64,000 nucleotides of DNA from Nocardia anaemiae NBRC 100462 (GCF_001612725.1 NZ_BDAZ01000004.1:1-64000), one strand, 5' to 3'. Counted from the first letter of the stretch, positions 49,105 through 58,522 are shown. Made by a program: numbers and translations. Notes: generated by a model from the letters alone, not told the origin.

Positions 49105-49237
49105 CGGCGGCTCCAAGATCGATTCAACCAAACCGTACGCACGTACTGTATTCCTGGTCGGCGGGTTCGGCAAGGAGCGGGCCGGAATTTCCGAGCCGAT
49201 CCGTGGGTTGGTGCGGAAAACAATCGATGGGAGTGCA

Positions 49238-49648
49238 GTGAACGACTTCAACGCACAGGTGATCAACGAGTTCCGCGCCAATGCGGGCAAGGTCGGCGGC
49301 ATGTTCGAGGGCGCGCCGATGGTGCTGATCACAACGACGGGCGCCAAATCCGGCCGCCAGGTCACCAGCCCGCTGGTCTACCTCCCCGATGGCGAACGGA
49401 TCGTGCTCATCGCATCGAACGGCGGTGCCGACAAGCATCCGGCCTGGTACCACAACCTGCGCGCGAATCCGGAATTCACCGTTGAGATCGGTGCCGAGAG
49501 CTATCCGGCGAAGGCCGAGGTGGTGACGGGCGCCGAACGCGACGAACTGTATGCGCGGATGGTCGAGATCATGCCGGGTTTCGGTGAGTATCAAGCGAAT
49601 ACGTCTCGGGTGATTCCGGTCGTCGCGGTCTATCGCCGAGAGGCCTGA
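49238..49648 (+). CDS. Deazaflavin-dependent nitroreductase-family (Ddn-like) protein
   Basis: 136 residues from GTG 49238 (GGGAG upstream). VNDFNAQVINEFRANAGKVGGMFEGAPMVLITTTGAKSGRQVTSPLVYLPDGERIVLIASNGGADKHPAWYHNLRANPEFTVEIGAESYPAKAEVV is the full Ddn/FDR-A split barrel: G-x-x-PM-x-L-x-TT-x-G-x-x-SG, KHPAWYHNLxANP. These bind F420H2 and reduce quinones or nitroimidazoles. The Tyr in the substrate pocket (WYHNL) is kept. Function in the cell may be menaquinone or fatty-acid protection. Confidence 0.93.
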   Translation: MNDFNAQVINEFRANAGKVGGMFEGAPMVLITTTGAKSGRQVTSPLVYLPDGERIVLIASNGGADKHPAWYHNLRANPEFTVEIGAESYPAKAEVVTGAERDELYARMVEIMPGFGEYQANTSRVIPVVAVYRREA

Positions 49649-49692
49649 TGCCTGCCGGCCCGGTCTGTTATGTCCGGGCTGGCACCAGCCGA

Positions 49693-51210
49693 TCAGGATT
49701 TGTCGCCGAACCAGCGGCGCAGCGCTTCGGCAAGGCCATCGCGAGCGCCAAAATCGGCGGCCCAGGCCACGTAACCGTCCGGTCGGATCAGCATCGCGGA
49801 AAGCTCGCGTGGTGCAACGGGTTTCGCTGTCACTATGCGAACCCGGTCCGCCCATGGTGTAGCGATCGTTCGCAGCTCCGCGCAGTCGGCCAGGTCCAAC
49901 AGGATTGCCCGGCCGTCGGTGAAGTGCGCACCGAGCCGAGTGCCGTCGGACAGTTCGATGTCCGGGGTGAGCGCGCCGACCAGCTCGTGGCCACCGCCGA
50001 GATCGTAGCGGTGCAGTACGCCGGAGATCTTCTTGAAGATCGCGGTACTACCGTCGCGGGTGGCGAGCAGTTCGGTCATCACCTCGCGTAATGCCTTGCT
50101 GCGCTGGTCGAGTCGCATCAGCGCGACCTGTGCGCGGGTCCACTCCAGCACCCACGCACCGACCGGATGACGTTCCGTGGTGTAGGTGTCGAGCAGGGTT
50201 TCACTCGCATCGCCGCGCACCACCGCGGCCAATTTCCAGCCGAGGTTGACCGCATCGCCGACGCCGAGATTGAGTCCCTGCCCACCGAAGGGCGAATGCA
50301 CATGGGCCGCATCGCCGGCGAGCAGCACACGGCCCTTGCGATAGTCGGTGACCTGGCGGGTGTTATCGGTGAACCGCGTTGCCGTATGCACGGCGGTGAC
50401 CTCGACCGGCACGCCCGACACCGCGCGGAGGCTGGCCTGTAATTCGGCCGCGGTGACCGGCGTTGTCCGGTCGGTGGGCGGACCGTCGAGTTCCACGGTG
50501 AGTATCCGACCCGGTGTCGGACCACTGGTGTAGATCCCGGTCTCGGTGGTGTTCCAGCCAGGCCGCAAGCCTTCCGCGCCGGTCATTTCGACGACTGCCT
50601 GATGGCCGGTGATCTCGGGATCCAGACCGGGGAAGTCGAATCCGGCCAGCTTACGGACGGTGCTGCGGCCGCCGTCGCAGCCCACCAGCCAGTCCGCGCG
50701 GACAGTGCTGTCACCGAGGTGGACGGTGACACCGGTTCCGTCATCATCGAATTCGGTCAACTCCCTACCGCGCCGGACGTCGATGCCGAGTTCGGCGGCG
50801 CGGCGAGCCAATATCGCCTCGATGGCCTGCTGGGCCACCAGCACCGCCTCGGCGCCCGGGCCGAGTTCGGCGAAAACCGGATCGTCGAAATCGATTTCGT
50901 CGGTGCGCAGCATGATGCCCGCGAAATGACCGGCGATCGGCAGGCGCTGACCCGAGGCGTTCGGGAACATACCCGCCGCCCGGATGCGCTGCACCGTCGC
51001 ATTCTGCTGTTCGAGCAGGTCGGGCAGCATGCCGCGACGGTAGAAGGCCTGCGCGGTCGGCACATTGATCCCACCGGCCTTGATCGTCATATCGGGTGCG
51101 GTCAGCCGCTCGACCACCAGTACCTCGGCGCCGCCGAGGCGAAGTTCGCAGGCCAGCATCAGTCCGACCGGTCCGGCACCGGCGACGACCACATCGAATG
51201 TCTCGTTCAT
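49693..51210 (-). CDS. FAD-dependent aromatic monooxygenase (class A)
   Basis: 505 residues from ATG 51210. FAD Rossmann motif VVVAGAGPVGLMLACELRLGGAEVLVVER, then LVGCDGGRSTVRKLAG (DG motif) and RVLLAGDAAHVHSPFGGQGLNLGVGDAVNLGWKLAAVV (GD motif). The C-terminal thioredoxin-like domain (GRAILLDLADCAEL, WADRVRIVTAKP, LIRPDGYVAWAADF) is intact, as in the PheA/TfdB-FAD group that includes polyketide hydroxylases and rifampicin monooxygenases. It uses NADPH and O2. The substrate could be an antibiotic or phenol; I cannot tell. It is head-to-head with the esterase gene. Confidence 0.92.
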   Translation of the reverse strand: MNETFDVVVAGAGPVGLMLACELRLGGAEVLVVERLTAPDMTIKAGGINVPTAQAFYRRGMLPDLLEQQNATVQRIRAAGMFPNASGQRLPIAGHFAGIMLRTDEIDFDDPVFAELGPGAEAVLVAQQAIEAILARRAAELGIDVRRGRELTEFDDDGTGVTVHLGDSTVRADWLVGCDGGRSTVRKLAGFDFPGLDPEITGHQAVVEMTGAEGLRPGWNTTETGIYTSGPTPGRILTVELDGPPTDRTTPVTAAELQASLRAVSGVPVEVTAVHTATRFTDNTRQVTDYRKGRVLLAGDAAHVHSPFGGQGLNLGVGDAVNLGWKLAAVVRGDASETLLDTYTTERHPVGAWVLEWTRAQVALMRLDQRSKALREVMTELLATRDGSTAIFKKISGVLHRYDLGGGHELVGALTPDIELSDGTRLGAHFTDGRAILLDLADCAELRTIATPWADRVRIVTAKPVAPRELSAMLIRPDGYVAWAADFGARDGLAEALRRWFGDKS

Positions 51211-51434
51211 GAACTCGACTCTGCCGATGGGCGATTGCGGCGGGCTTACATCGCCTTGCATGCGCCTTGCGTCGCGCCCGAACGCCGCAGTGGAGTCGAT
51301 CGACGGCGACGAAGCCACGCCGGAGACGCCCCATGCGCCCATGACGGTTTCGCCGCGGAAGTTCTGCGAGGTGCTCGAAACTGTGGTCCGACACCGGGTG
51401 GCGCGTAGAGAATCGAGTCGAGCGAAGGAGATTC

Positions 51435-52925
51435 ATGGAACCGATTGTTTCCGTCACCGGCGGCAAGATCCGCGGCCGGACGACCGCCGGTGTCAGTGCA
51501 TTTCTCGGAGTGCCGTACGCGGCGGCGCCGGTCGGGCCCGCGCGGTTCCGGCTGCCGACGCGAGTGCCGGACTGGCAAGGGGTTCGTGATGCGCTCACCC
51601 ATGGCGCGACCTGCGTGCAGACCCCCTATCCCCCGCCGATCCACGCGCTGATCGGCAGCGACGGGATACCGGGTGAGGAATATCTGAATGTCAATGTGTG
51701 GACACCGGATCCGGGCGGTGCCGGGCTGCCGGTCATGGTGTGGATTCATGGCGGCGCATTCACCCGAGGGTCCAATGCCAGGGCGATCTACGATGGTGCG
51801 GCGTTCGCGCGCGACGGGATCGTGCTGGTCTCGATCAACTACCGGCTCGGCATATCCGGCTTCGCGGCGATGCCGGACGCGCCGCTGAACCGTGGGTTGC
51901 ACGATCAGCTCTTCGCGCTGCGGTGGGTGCAGGAGAACATCGCGGCCTTCGGCGGGGATCCGAACCGGGTCACCATATTCGGTGAGTCGGCGGGCGGAAT
52001 GAGTGTGGCGACATTGATGGCTTCGCCGCTGTCGCGTGGGCTGTTCCGGCAGGCGATCATGCAGAGCGGCAATGGATCCGCCGCGGTGGCCGTCGAGGAT
52101 GCGCGCAAACTCGCGGGAGAATTGGCCACGAGTCTCGGAATAACCCCCACCGCAGCAGATTTCGGCGAGCTGGGTCCCGATGAGCTGCGCGCGGCGCAGG
52201 ACGCACTCATGCTGGCGCTGATGAGTGATCCGGATCCGGCGCGATGGGGGTCGTCGATCATCGCCAACGGAATTGGGATCATGAGTTTGCTTCCGGTGAT
52301 CGATGGTGAGGTGGTCGAAGGGCAACCCGTCAAAGTTCTCGCCGCGCAACCTGACCGGGCCGTGCCACTCATTGCCGGATGCACCGCCGAGGAGTTCCGG
52401 TTCTTTACCGTCCCGACCGGTATTGCCGCCGGGATCACCGCGGAGACCCTGCCCTTGGTCCTCACCCGCTACGGACTCGATCCGAGGCTCGGGGATATCT
52501 ACGCTGCGAATCGTCCCGGTGCCACTGCGGCGGATGTCTTCGCCGCGATCATTACCGATCGGGCCTTCCGCTCGGACACCCTGCGGATCGCGCAGTCGAT
52601 CGCCGCCGCGGGTGCGCGCAGCTACGCCTATGAGTTCGCGTGGTCATCCGGCATCGAGGGGCTCGGTGCTTGTCATGTTCTGGAGGTGCCTTTCGTCTTC
52701 GATGCGCTCGCGGGCGCGCACACCCTGACCGGTCCCAATCCACCGCAGGCGCTCGCCGACGAAATCCATTCGGCATGGGTGGCATTCGCCGAGACCGGTG
52801 ATCCGGGTTGGGCGCGCTTCGAGGAGAATTCGCGGTTGGTGCAGATCTTCGATAGTCCGGAGTCGGGTGTGGTGAGTGATCCGCGTGGGGACGAATTGGC
52901 GGCGTTGCGGAAGTCGGTCGCCTGA
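51435..52925 (+). CDS. Type-B carboxylesterase
   Basis: 496 residues from ATG 51435 (AAGGAG upstream). Alpha/beta hydrolase of the carboxylesterase/cholinesterase group: VPYAAAPVGPARFRLP, EYLNVNVWTPD, VMVWIHGGAFTRGS (oxyanion hole HGG), VTIFGESAGGMSVATLM (nucleophile Ser in GESAGG), IAGCTAEEFRFF (acid Glu) and GACHVLEVPFVFDAL (His). No signal peptide, so cytosolic. Hydrolyses small esters; homologues act on p-nitrobenzyl esters, phenmedipham or triglycerides. It is divergent from the monooxygenase, so a common aromatic-ester route is possible. Confidence 0.93.
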   Translation: MEPIVSVTGGKIRGRTTAGVSAFLGVPYAAAPVGPARFRLPTRVPDWQGVRDALTHGATCVQTPYPPPIHALIGSDGIPGEEYLNVNVWTPDPGGAGLPVMVWIHGGAFTRGSNARAIYDGAAFARDGIVLVSINYRLGISGFAAMPDAPLNRGLHDQLFALRWVQENIAAFGGDPNRVTIFGESAGGMSVATLMASPLSRGLFRQAIMQSGNGSAAVAVEDARKLAGELATSLGITPTAADFGELGPDELRAAQDALMLALMSDPDPARWGSSIIANGIGIMSLLPVIDGEVVEGQPVKVLAAQPDRAVPLIAGCTAEEFRFFTVPTGIAAGITAETLPLVLTRYGLDPRLGDIYAANRPGATAADVFAAIITDRAFRSDTLRIAQSIAAAGARSYAYEFAWSSGIEGLGACHVLEVPFVFDALAGAHTLTGPNPPQALADEIHSAWVAFAETGDPGWARFEENSRLVQIFDSPESGVVSDPRGDELAALRKSVA

Positions 52926-52976
52926 CACGGCGATTGGATCCCGCCGATCGAGATCAGGTGGAGTTGATGGTGAGCA

Positions 52977-53864
52977 CTACTTGTCGAGAGTGCTGGAAAT
53001 CGTTGCGGCAGAGGCGCATAGGGCGGCGCGGGCGGCGACCACGGCCGGGTGTCGTCCGGTCCCGCGCCGGTAGGCCAAATGGGTTTTACGTCGGGTGGGC
53101 AGAGCCGTGAGCACGATGTTCGGCGGTGAGGTCAGTGCACCGAGTTCGGGGACGAGCGCGACACCCTGACCAGCCGCGACCAGGGCGAGGACGGTGCTGA
53201 AATCGTCCACGTGATGGCGGACCCGCGGGGTGAATCCGGCCGCCTGGCAGGCCCGGATCGTCATGGTGTGGCAGAGCGTGCCGGGAGTGCCAACGATCCA
53301 GGAGGCGCCGCGATGGTTTTCGAGCGGTGTCGCGGTCGGGGCGGCCAGGTAGATCGTCTCCTCGAGGAGCGGCTCGGTGTCCAAGGCGGGATCGGGTTCG
53401 GCGGGCACGTAGTCGTACTCTTGGACCAGCGCGACGTCGAGGGTGTCCGTGCGGAGTGCGTCCGGGACGGTGGCCGGATCCAGTTCTGTCACAAGCAATT
53501 CCAGGCGCGGATGGTCATGGCTCAAGGTGACCAGAGCCGGGGCGAGGATGGTGGCGACGGCCGTCGGGAAAGCGCCGATGCGCAGTGTTCCGGTGAGTGC
53601 GGCGCGGGCGGCGGCGAGGTCGGCGGTGGCCTGTTCGAGGGCCGCGAGAATCGTCTCGGCGTGTTCGACCAGGGTGAGTGCGGCGGGGGTGAGAGTGACG
53701 CGTCGCCCGGTTCGTTCGAGCAGTGGTACGCCTGCCTCCCGCTCCAGTCCGGTCAGTTGTTGGGAGACCGCCGACGGCGTGTAGCTCATCGCCGCCGCGA
53801 CCGCCGCGATCGTCTTGCGATGGGCCAGCTCGCGTAGTAGGCGCAGCTTTCGAACATCGAGCAT
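52977..53864 (-). CDS. LysR-family transcriptional regulator
   Basis: 295 residues. N-terminal HTH: MLDVRKLRLLRELAHRKTIAAVAAAMSYTPSAVSQQLTGLEREAGVPLLERTGRRVTLTPAALTLVEHAE, then linker helix and the two-lobed LysR effector domain (LRIGAFPTAVATILAPALVTL, LDVALVQEYDY, IVGTPGTLCHTMTIRACQAAGF, LALVAAGQGVALVPELGAL). Divergent from the DapA-family gene, with a 7-bp perfect inverted repeat in the 72-base gap; it probably controls that gene. Confidence 0.9.
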   Translation of the reverse strand: MLDVRKLRLLRELAHRKTIAAVAAAMSYTPSAVSQQLTGLEREAGVPLLERTGRRVTLTPAALTLVEHAETILAALEQATADLAAARAALTGTLRIGAFPTAVATILAPALVTLSHDHPRLELLVTELDPATVPDALRTDTLDVALVQEYDYVPAEPDPALDTEPLLEETIYLAAPTATPLENHRGASWIVGTPGTLCHTMTIRACQAAGFTPRVRHHVDDFSTVLALVAAGQGVALVPELGALTSPPNIVLTALPTRRKTHLAYRRGTGRHPAVVAARAALCASAATISSTLDK

Positions 53865-53901
53865 CAGTTCAGCTTATGCTCAGCGGAAGAAATGTGAACT
53901 G
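53865..53901. promoter_or_regulatory. Candidate LysR operator
   Basis: Perfect 7-bp arms CAGTTCA (53865-53871) and TGAACTG (53895-53901), 23-base spacer, occupying the LysR/DapA-family intergenic gap. Confidence 0.5.
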
Positions 53902-53936
53902 GACCTGATGTATCGCGGCGGGCCAGTCTTGAAATC

Positions 53937-54821
53937 ATGACGCTCACCGGCCTCTTCGTCCCCCTGATCACGCCGTTCGACGCCAATGGCGAACTCGCCG
54001 CCGACGCACTGGCGGGCTTGGCTCACGAGATGCTCGACGACGGCGCAACCGGCATCGTCGCACTCGGCACGACCGCCGAAACCGCAACCCTCACTTCGGA
54101 AGAGCGCGCCCGCGTCCTCGATATCTGCGGCACCGTCTGCCGAGAACGCGACGCTGCCTTGATCGCCGGTGCGGGCACCAACTCCACTGCGGATTCGGCT
54201 CGAGCGCTCGCTGCCCTCGGCCCCACCGTCACTGCCGCACTTACTGTTGTCCCCTATTACACCCGCCCCTCCGAAGCGGGCGTCGTTGCCCACTTCCGTC
54301 AGCTGGCCGCCCACAGCCCAGTGCCGCTCATCGTCTACAACATCCCGCATCGCACCGGCCGCATCCTCAGCCACGACAGCCTCCACGACCTCGCCCACAT
54401 TCCGAACATCATCGGCTTCAAACACGCCGTCGGCGGCATCGACGACACCACAACCACTTTCATGGCCACCCACCCATCCGACATCACCGTCCTAGCCGGT
54501 GACGACCTGCACGCCGCCGCACTCCTGGCCCTCGGTGCTCCCGGCGCCATCCTCGCCACCGCTCACCTGGCCACCTCCGATTTCGCCACCCTGGTCCACC
54601 TCTGGCGCAACGGCCCCATCGACGAGGCCCGCACCCTCACCCACCGCCTCACACCGCTGTCCGCAGCCCTCTTCGCGGAACCCAACCCGGTAGTCATCAA
54701 ATCCGCCCTGGCCGCCCAAGGCCGCATCCCCACCCCAACCGTCCGCCTCCCCCTCCTCCCCGCCACCCCCGAAACCACTGCCGCCGCCCTCGAAGCCCTC
54801 CCCACAACCATCCCAGCCTGA
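53937..54821 (+). CDS. DHDPS/NAL-family aldolase
   Basis: 294 residues. TIM-barrel class I aldolase: GLFVPLITPFDANGELAADALAGLAHEML, GIVALGTTAETATLTSEER (the GTTGE-like loop reads GTTAE), IVYNIPHRTGRILS (catalytic Tyr), IIGFKHAVGGIDD (Schiff-base Lys), ITVLAGDDLHAAALLALGAPGAI. The motif GTTAE and YNIPHRTG are those of dihydrodipicolinate synthase, but the presence of a divergent LysR regulator and lack of lysine-pathway neighbours favour a catabolic relative (keto-sugar acid or hydroxybenzylidenepyruvate type) over the housekeeping DapA. No clear Shine-Dalgarno is visible. Confidence 0.88.
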   Translation: MTLTGLFVPLITPFDANGELAADALAGLAHEMLDDGATGIVALGTTAETATLTSEERARVLDICGTVCRERDAALIAGAGTNSTADSARALAALGPTVTAALTVVPYYTRPSEAGVVAHFRQLAAHSPVPLIVYNIPHRTGRILSHDSLHDLAHIPNIIGFKHAVGGIDDTTTTFMATHPSDITVLAGDDLHAAALLALGAPGAILATAHLATSDFATLVHLWRNGPIDEARTLTHRLTPLSAALFAEPNPVVIKSALAAQGRIPTPTVRLPLLPATPETTAAALEALPTTIPA

Positions 54822-54890
54822 TCGCCAATCCATCAGCACCCCAACGCGTTTCACAATCCCGCAGCCCTTCGGGCGAGTTCCTCCCGTACA

Positions 54891-55472
54891 TCACCGAGTG
54901 TGCGCAGACGACTGTCCCGCCCCGGCCGCATGGACCGAAGCGGCGACCATTCCGATCTCGTCGCCGAGCCTGACCGCATTCGTCGGCTTCGTGGTGTCGA
55001 CACGGATCACCGGGGTCAGTTCGAGCGGTCGACCGTGCGCTGCCCACTTGTCCCAATCGCGCGCGAGGCGAAGCCCGTCGTTGTGCACCGCGGCACGCTG
55101 TCGCCGCGCATACCTGGCCCGCGCCGTCCCGACGGAAGCGTCACACCAGATCTCGATCGCCCGATCGGCGCCGACACGGTGAATGCCCGCTCGCGCGAAC
55201 TCGAGGTCGCGCGGTCGGAACCACCATGAGTCGATCACCACCGTCTGCGGTATCGCCGTAGCCATCGCCCAGACAGCCTCCATCGCGATCGCGCCGAGCG
55301 AGGGCACGTTCTCGGGCCGGGAAATGTATTCCGCCAAGGCTTCTTTCACTGTGTCCTTGGACAGCAGTTGTGCATCCAGTTCGCGGGCGAGCAGCGCCGC
55401 CAATGTCGACTTGCCCGAACCGGGTAGCCCGTTGACCAGAACTAGGAGTTTGTCCTTCGCTCGTTGTGTCAT
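54891..55472 (-). CDS. P-loop AAA/zeta-toxin-like kinase
   Basis: 193 residues. LLVLVNGLPGSGKSTLAALLARELDAQLLSKDTVKEALAEYI contains the Walker A (GLPGSGKST) and a D-x-V-K substrate-binding segment. A later TVVIDSWWFRPRDLEFARAG and IEIWCDASVGTARARYARR give a lid-like block with arginines, then VIRVDTTKP. It matches small nucleoside/antibiotic-phosphotransferase-like ATPases, often annotated as adenylylsulfate or chloramphenicol kinase. Phosphate acceptor unknown. Tail-to-tail with the aldolase gene (69 bases); the DUF418 gene stops 19 bases upstream of its start, so a joint transcript is likely. Confidence 0.75.
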   Translation of the reverse strand: MTQRAKDKLLVLVNGLPGSGKSTLAALLARELDAQLLSKDTVKEALAEYISRPENVPSLGAIAMEAVWAMATAIPQTVVIDSWWFRPRDLEFARAGIHRVGADRAIEIWCDASVGTARARYARRQRAAVHNDGLRLARDWDKWAAHGRPLELTPVIRVDTTKPTNAVRLGDEIGMVAASVHAAGAGQSSAHTR

Positions 55473-55491
55473 CCCGTCATCCTTGCTGGCT

Positions 55492-56694
55492 TCATGGTTG
55501 ATTCAGCACCGGCTCGGGCGGGATTTTGCGCCAGGTGGGGCGGTGGGCGTTGGTGATCCAGCGGAGGGTCCATTCGGCGGGGCCGTAGCGGAACCAGTGG
55601 AGCCACAGTGCGCTCGAGGCTAGTTGGAGGGTGAAGACGAGCAGGGCTGTGATCATGGTGGCGAGGGGGGAGAAGGTGCCTGCGGTGGCTAGACCGATGC
55701 CAGTGAAGATCAGTAGGCCTATGGCTGATTGGGCCAGGTAGTTGGTGAGGGCGATGCGGCCTGCGGGAGCCAGGGCTGTGCGAATGAAAGACATACGGGG
55801 GCTGTGCATTACGCGAAGCAGGGTTGCCACGTAAGCGGCGGTCAGCAGGGGTGCGGTGGCGACACTGATTGCTACCGCGAGGGTGTGGCCGACGCCGCCG
55901 CCGATCGCGAAGAGGATGCTGCCCGCGAGGCCGATGGGAAAGCCGATGAGTTGGATTCGGCGCAGGATCGGTTCATCGCCGTGTACATGGGCGAGCAGTT
56001 TGCGGCGGCCCGCGACCATGCCGAGTAGGAACATGGCCAGTGCGGTCGGTCCCTGCAGGGTAAGTGCTTGCAAGACAAGGAGTCCGAGGCCGTCGAGGTG
56101 TTCGCCTATCACCTCGCCCCAGCCGCCGAGCATGGCCTGGGTCGCGCGCTCGGCATTGGCTTGCGCCTCCGCGGTCGAGGGCAGTAGTGCCGACGCGTCG
56201 ATGAACACCGCACCGAGCAGCAGGCTCGCCACGACCAAGCCGTACAGAATCGCCGCGACGCGCAAGGCGGTTCGGTCGCTGACCCGGCGCATCCAGAACA
56301 ACACCAAGCACGCCACCGCATAGGTGGTGAGCACATCGCCCGCATACAGGAACACGATGTGCAGCACGCCGAGGACGAACAGGCCGCCGATGCGACGCAG
56401 CATCCGCGGTTCGAAGGCGGTTCGCGCCGCCACCGCCGACTCCATCTGCAGAGTGAAGCTGTAGCCGAACAGAAATGAGAACAGCAGATAGAACTTCATT
56501 TCGATGAACACCTCGGACAGTCCGCGCACGGCGTCGTCGAGGACGGAGGTGTATGCGGGGTCGGTCACGAGATTGCCGGGATAACCCGAGGCCATAAAGG
56601 TGATGTTCACGATGAAGATGCCCAGCAGAGCGAAGCCACGCAGAGCGTCGACGTCGTGTACTCGCGATCTCGGGGCGACTAGCTGATCGGTCAT
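55492..56694 (-). CDS. DUF418 membrane protein (acyltransferase-3-related)
   Basis: 400 residues with about 10 transmembrane helices. N-terminal VDALRGFALLGIFIVNI is the DUF418 signature (D-x-x-RG-x-A-x-x-GI-x-x-x-N), followed by EMKFYLLFSFLFGYSF and the second cluster RIALTNYLAQSAIGLLIF. The C-terminal HWFRYGPAEWTLRWITNAHRP is the DUF418 hallmark (W-x-x-x-x-x-x-GP-x-E-W-x-x-R). Believed to be membrane-bound acyl transfer or transport proteins. Head-to-head with TetR, with a perfect 17-bp palindrome between, so TetR likely represses it. Confidence 0.92.
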   Translation of the reverse strand: MTDQLVAPRSRVHDVDALRGFALLGIFIVNITFMASGYPGNLVTDPAYTSVLDDAVRGLSEVFIEMKFYLLFSFLFGYSFTLQMESAVAARTAFEPRMLRRIGGLFVLGVLHIVFLYAGDVLTTYAVACLVLFWMRRVSDRTALRVAAILYGLVVASLLLGAVFIDASALLPSTAEAQANAERATQAMLGGWGEVIGEHLDGLGLLVLQALTLQGPTALAMFLLGMVAGRRKLLAHVHGDEPILRRIQLIGFPIGLAGSILFAIGGGVGHTLAVAISVATAPLLTAAYVATLLRVMHSPRMSFIRTALAPAGRIALTNYLAQSAIGLLIFTGIGLATAGTFSPLATMITALLVFTLQLASSALWLHWFRYGPAEWTLRWITNAHRPTWRKIPPEPVLNQP

Positions 56695-56714
56695 TACGTT
56701 CTCCGCAAATCTTT

Positions 56715-56731
56715 AGTATCCAAGGGATACT
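56715..56731. promoter_or_regulatory. TetR operator
   Basis: Perfect palindrome AGTATCC-AAG-GGATACT, 20 bases upstream of the DUF418 start and in the shared promoter region with the TetR gene. A second AT-rich symmetric stretch ATATA-C-TATAT follows at about 56740-56750, probably overlapping a -10 box. Confidence 0.7.
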
Positions 56732-56799
56732 ATCCACCATATACTATATCTGGCGCTAATATCCGCCCGAAGCATTGCTGATCCCGAGGAGGTAAGGCC

Positions 56800-57552
56800 A
56801 TGGCCGACGAGGCGCCGCCCGCCGACCTGGGCAGACTCTGGCGACTCCCGGCCCCCGCGCGCCTCGGACGACCGGCGGAACTGGATGTCGACCGGGTTGT
56901 GCGCGCCGCGGTGGATCTCGCCGATCGCTCCGGGCTCGCCGCGGTCACGCTGCTGAAGGTCGCACAGGCACTGGGTTTCACGAAAATGGCGCTGTACCGC
57001 CACGTCGGTTCCAAGGACGAACTCTTCGAGCTGATGGCCGATTTCGCCATCGGCCCGGCACCGGATCTCGGTACCGGCCCCCTCGACTGGCGGGCCGGGC
57101 TGCGGCAATGGGCGCACGCGATGCGCGCGGTCTACGCCGAGCATCCGTGGCTGCCGCAGATACCGGTCTCCGGGCCGCCGCGCGGTCCGAACACGATCGA
57201 CTGGATGGACGCCGCACTGCGCGCACTCGCCGACACCGGACTCGACTGGGCCACCAAGGTCGGCATCCTGATGTTGGTGAGCGGGCATGTGCGGCAAGCC
57301 AGTCTGCTCACCCAGGAGATCACCGAGGCACGGCGCGGCACCGGTCTCGACGAGGCGCAGGCCAATCGGAACTACCGCCGCACGCTCGCCGTCCTCGTCG
57401 ATCCCGAGCGTTTTCCCGAGGCGGCCGCACTGTTCGCCAGCCCGCTGTTCGAATCACCACCGGACGGGGATACCGACGCGGCCGACCAGGACTTCGTATT
57501 CGCGCTGGAACTGATTCTCAACGGTGTGGCCGCCGAGATCGACGGCGGATAG
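56800..57552 (+). CDS. TetR/AcrR-family regulator
   Basis: 250 residues from ATG 56800 with GAGGAGGTAA upstream. HTH: DVDRVVRAAVDLADRSGLAAVTLLKVAQALGFTKMALYRHVGSKDELFELMADFAIG, the classical LxxVAxxLGxTxMALYRHVxxKDEL of the TetR_C_1 (tetracycline-repressor C-terminal) branch. The C-terminal ligand domain includes WRAGLRQWAHAMRAVYAEHPWLPQIPVSGPPRGPNTIDWMDAALRAL. It should repress the divergent DUF418 gene and itself via the palindrome at 56715. Tail-to-tail, 3 bases from the epimerase. Confidence 0.92.
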   Translation: MADEAPPADLGRLWRLPAPARLGRPAELDVDRVVRAAVDLADRSGLAAVTLLKVAQALGFTKMALYRHVGSKDELFELMADFAIGPAPDLGTGPLDWRAGLRQWAHAMRAVYAEHPWLPQIPVSGPPRGPNTIDWMDAALRALADTGLDWATKVGILMLVSGHVRQASLLTQEITEARRGTGLDEAQANRNYRRTLAVLVDPERFPEAAALFASPLFESPPDGDTDAADQDFVFALELILNGVAAEIDGG

Positions 57553-57555
57553 GAC

Positions 57556-58359
57556 TCAGTCGAGTAGACGCCAAGCCCAAGTGGTGGACAGTTCCAACGG
57601 GTCACTCGCCGTGACCGGTCGTGCGTGGGTGTTGATGCCGTTGGGCGGACCGGATTGCGGCTCCACGCACACGGCCTCGGGTTGCTGGTCGAAGACGACG
57701 ACCCATTCGGCGGGACTGGTGATGGTCAGCTCCAGGGCGTGCGGCCAGGTCAGGGTGACAGTGGTGCCATCGGGCATGCCGAAACAGTCGTCCCAGGGTC
57801 CGGCTTGCGGGGCGATGCGGCGTCCGGTCGGGAGATAGTCGGGGCCACGCTCCTCCTGCCACGCGGGAGTGAAGTCGAACTGGACGTCCTTGCCGGAGCC
57901 CAGATTTCGCTGGAACCAGGGATGCCAGCCGACCTGCGCCGGAAACGGCTCGCCAGCGGTTTCGACCCGCATGGTCAGGGTGATCGAGTGCTCGGCGAGC
58001 TGGAATTCCTGAGTGACTCGCCCGCGATAGGGCCACGGGTCGGTGAGTTCACAGCTCAGCGCGGCGGTGGATTCCGTCGTGCTGAGAACATGCCACGCCC
58101 GGTCGCGGGCGGTGCCGTGGATAGCGTGCGGATCGGCATTGATCGGCATCTGATGCAACGTCGCGCCGTACCGGAACTGCCCCGATCCCATCCGCCCACA
58201 CCAGGGCGCCATCGGAAACGCGCCGTACCGTGCGCCCTGCCGCAACAGCTCCAGCTCACCGACCCGGAAACTGGTCAGCCGCCCGCCGTTCTGCGGGTCG
58301 ATGCCGACCTGCGCCTTGCCCGCGGTCAGCACAACACCGGAATTGCCTGCATCGACCAT
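57556..58359 (-). CDS. Aldose 1-epimerase family protein
   Basis: 267 residues. Galactose-mutarotase-like beta-sandwich: AQVGIDPQNGGRLTSFRVGELELL, APWCGRMGSGQF, PHAIHGTARDRAWHV (His in HG), FPAQVGWHPWFQR (second catalytic His, GWHPWF) and AVCVEPQSGPPNG (catalytic Glu, VEPxxGPPN). It interconverts alpha and beta anomers of hexoses. All catalytic residues are visible. It overlaps no neighbour and is likely monocistronic. Confidence 0.92.
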   Translation of the reverse strand: MVDAGNSGVVLTAGKAQVGIDPQNGGRLTSFRVGELELLRQGARYGAFPMAPWCGRMGSGQFRYGATLHQMPINADPHAIHGTARDRAWHVLSTTESTAALSCELTDPWPYRGRVTQEFQLAEHSITLTMRVETAGEPFPAQVGWHPWFQRNLGSGKDVQFDFTPAWQEERGPDYLPTGRRIAPQAGPWDDCFGMPDGTTVTLTWPHALELTITSPAEWVVVFDQQPEAVCVEPQSGPPNGINTHARPVTASDPLELSTTWAWRLLD

Positions 58360-58522
58360 GAGCGTTCCTCCTCCGACTATGGGGTCAGATAAGACACAGT
58401 GCCATGAGCAGCACGGTCACGCTGACCGACGCGGCGTGCCCGAATCACTCGAGGTGACTTACCTGGCGCGACTGGCGCGGGCATGCTTGGGTTAGGGCGG
58501 CATCGGCGGTCGGAAACGTGAG

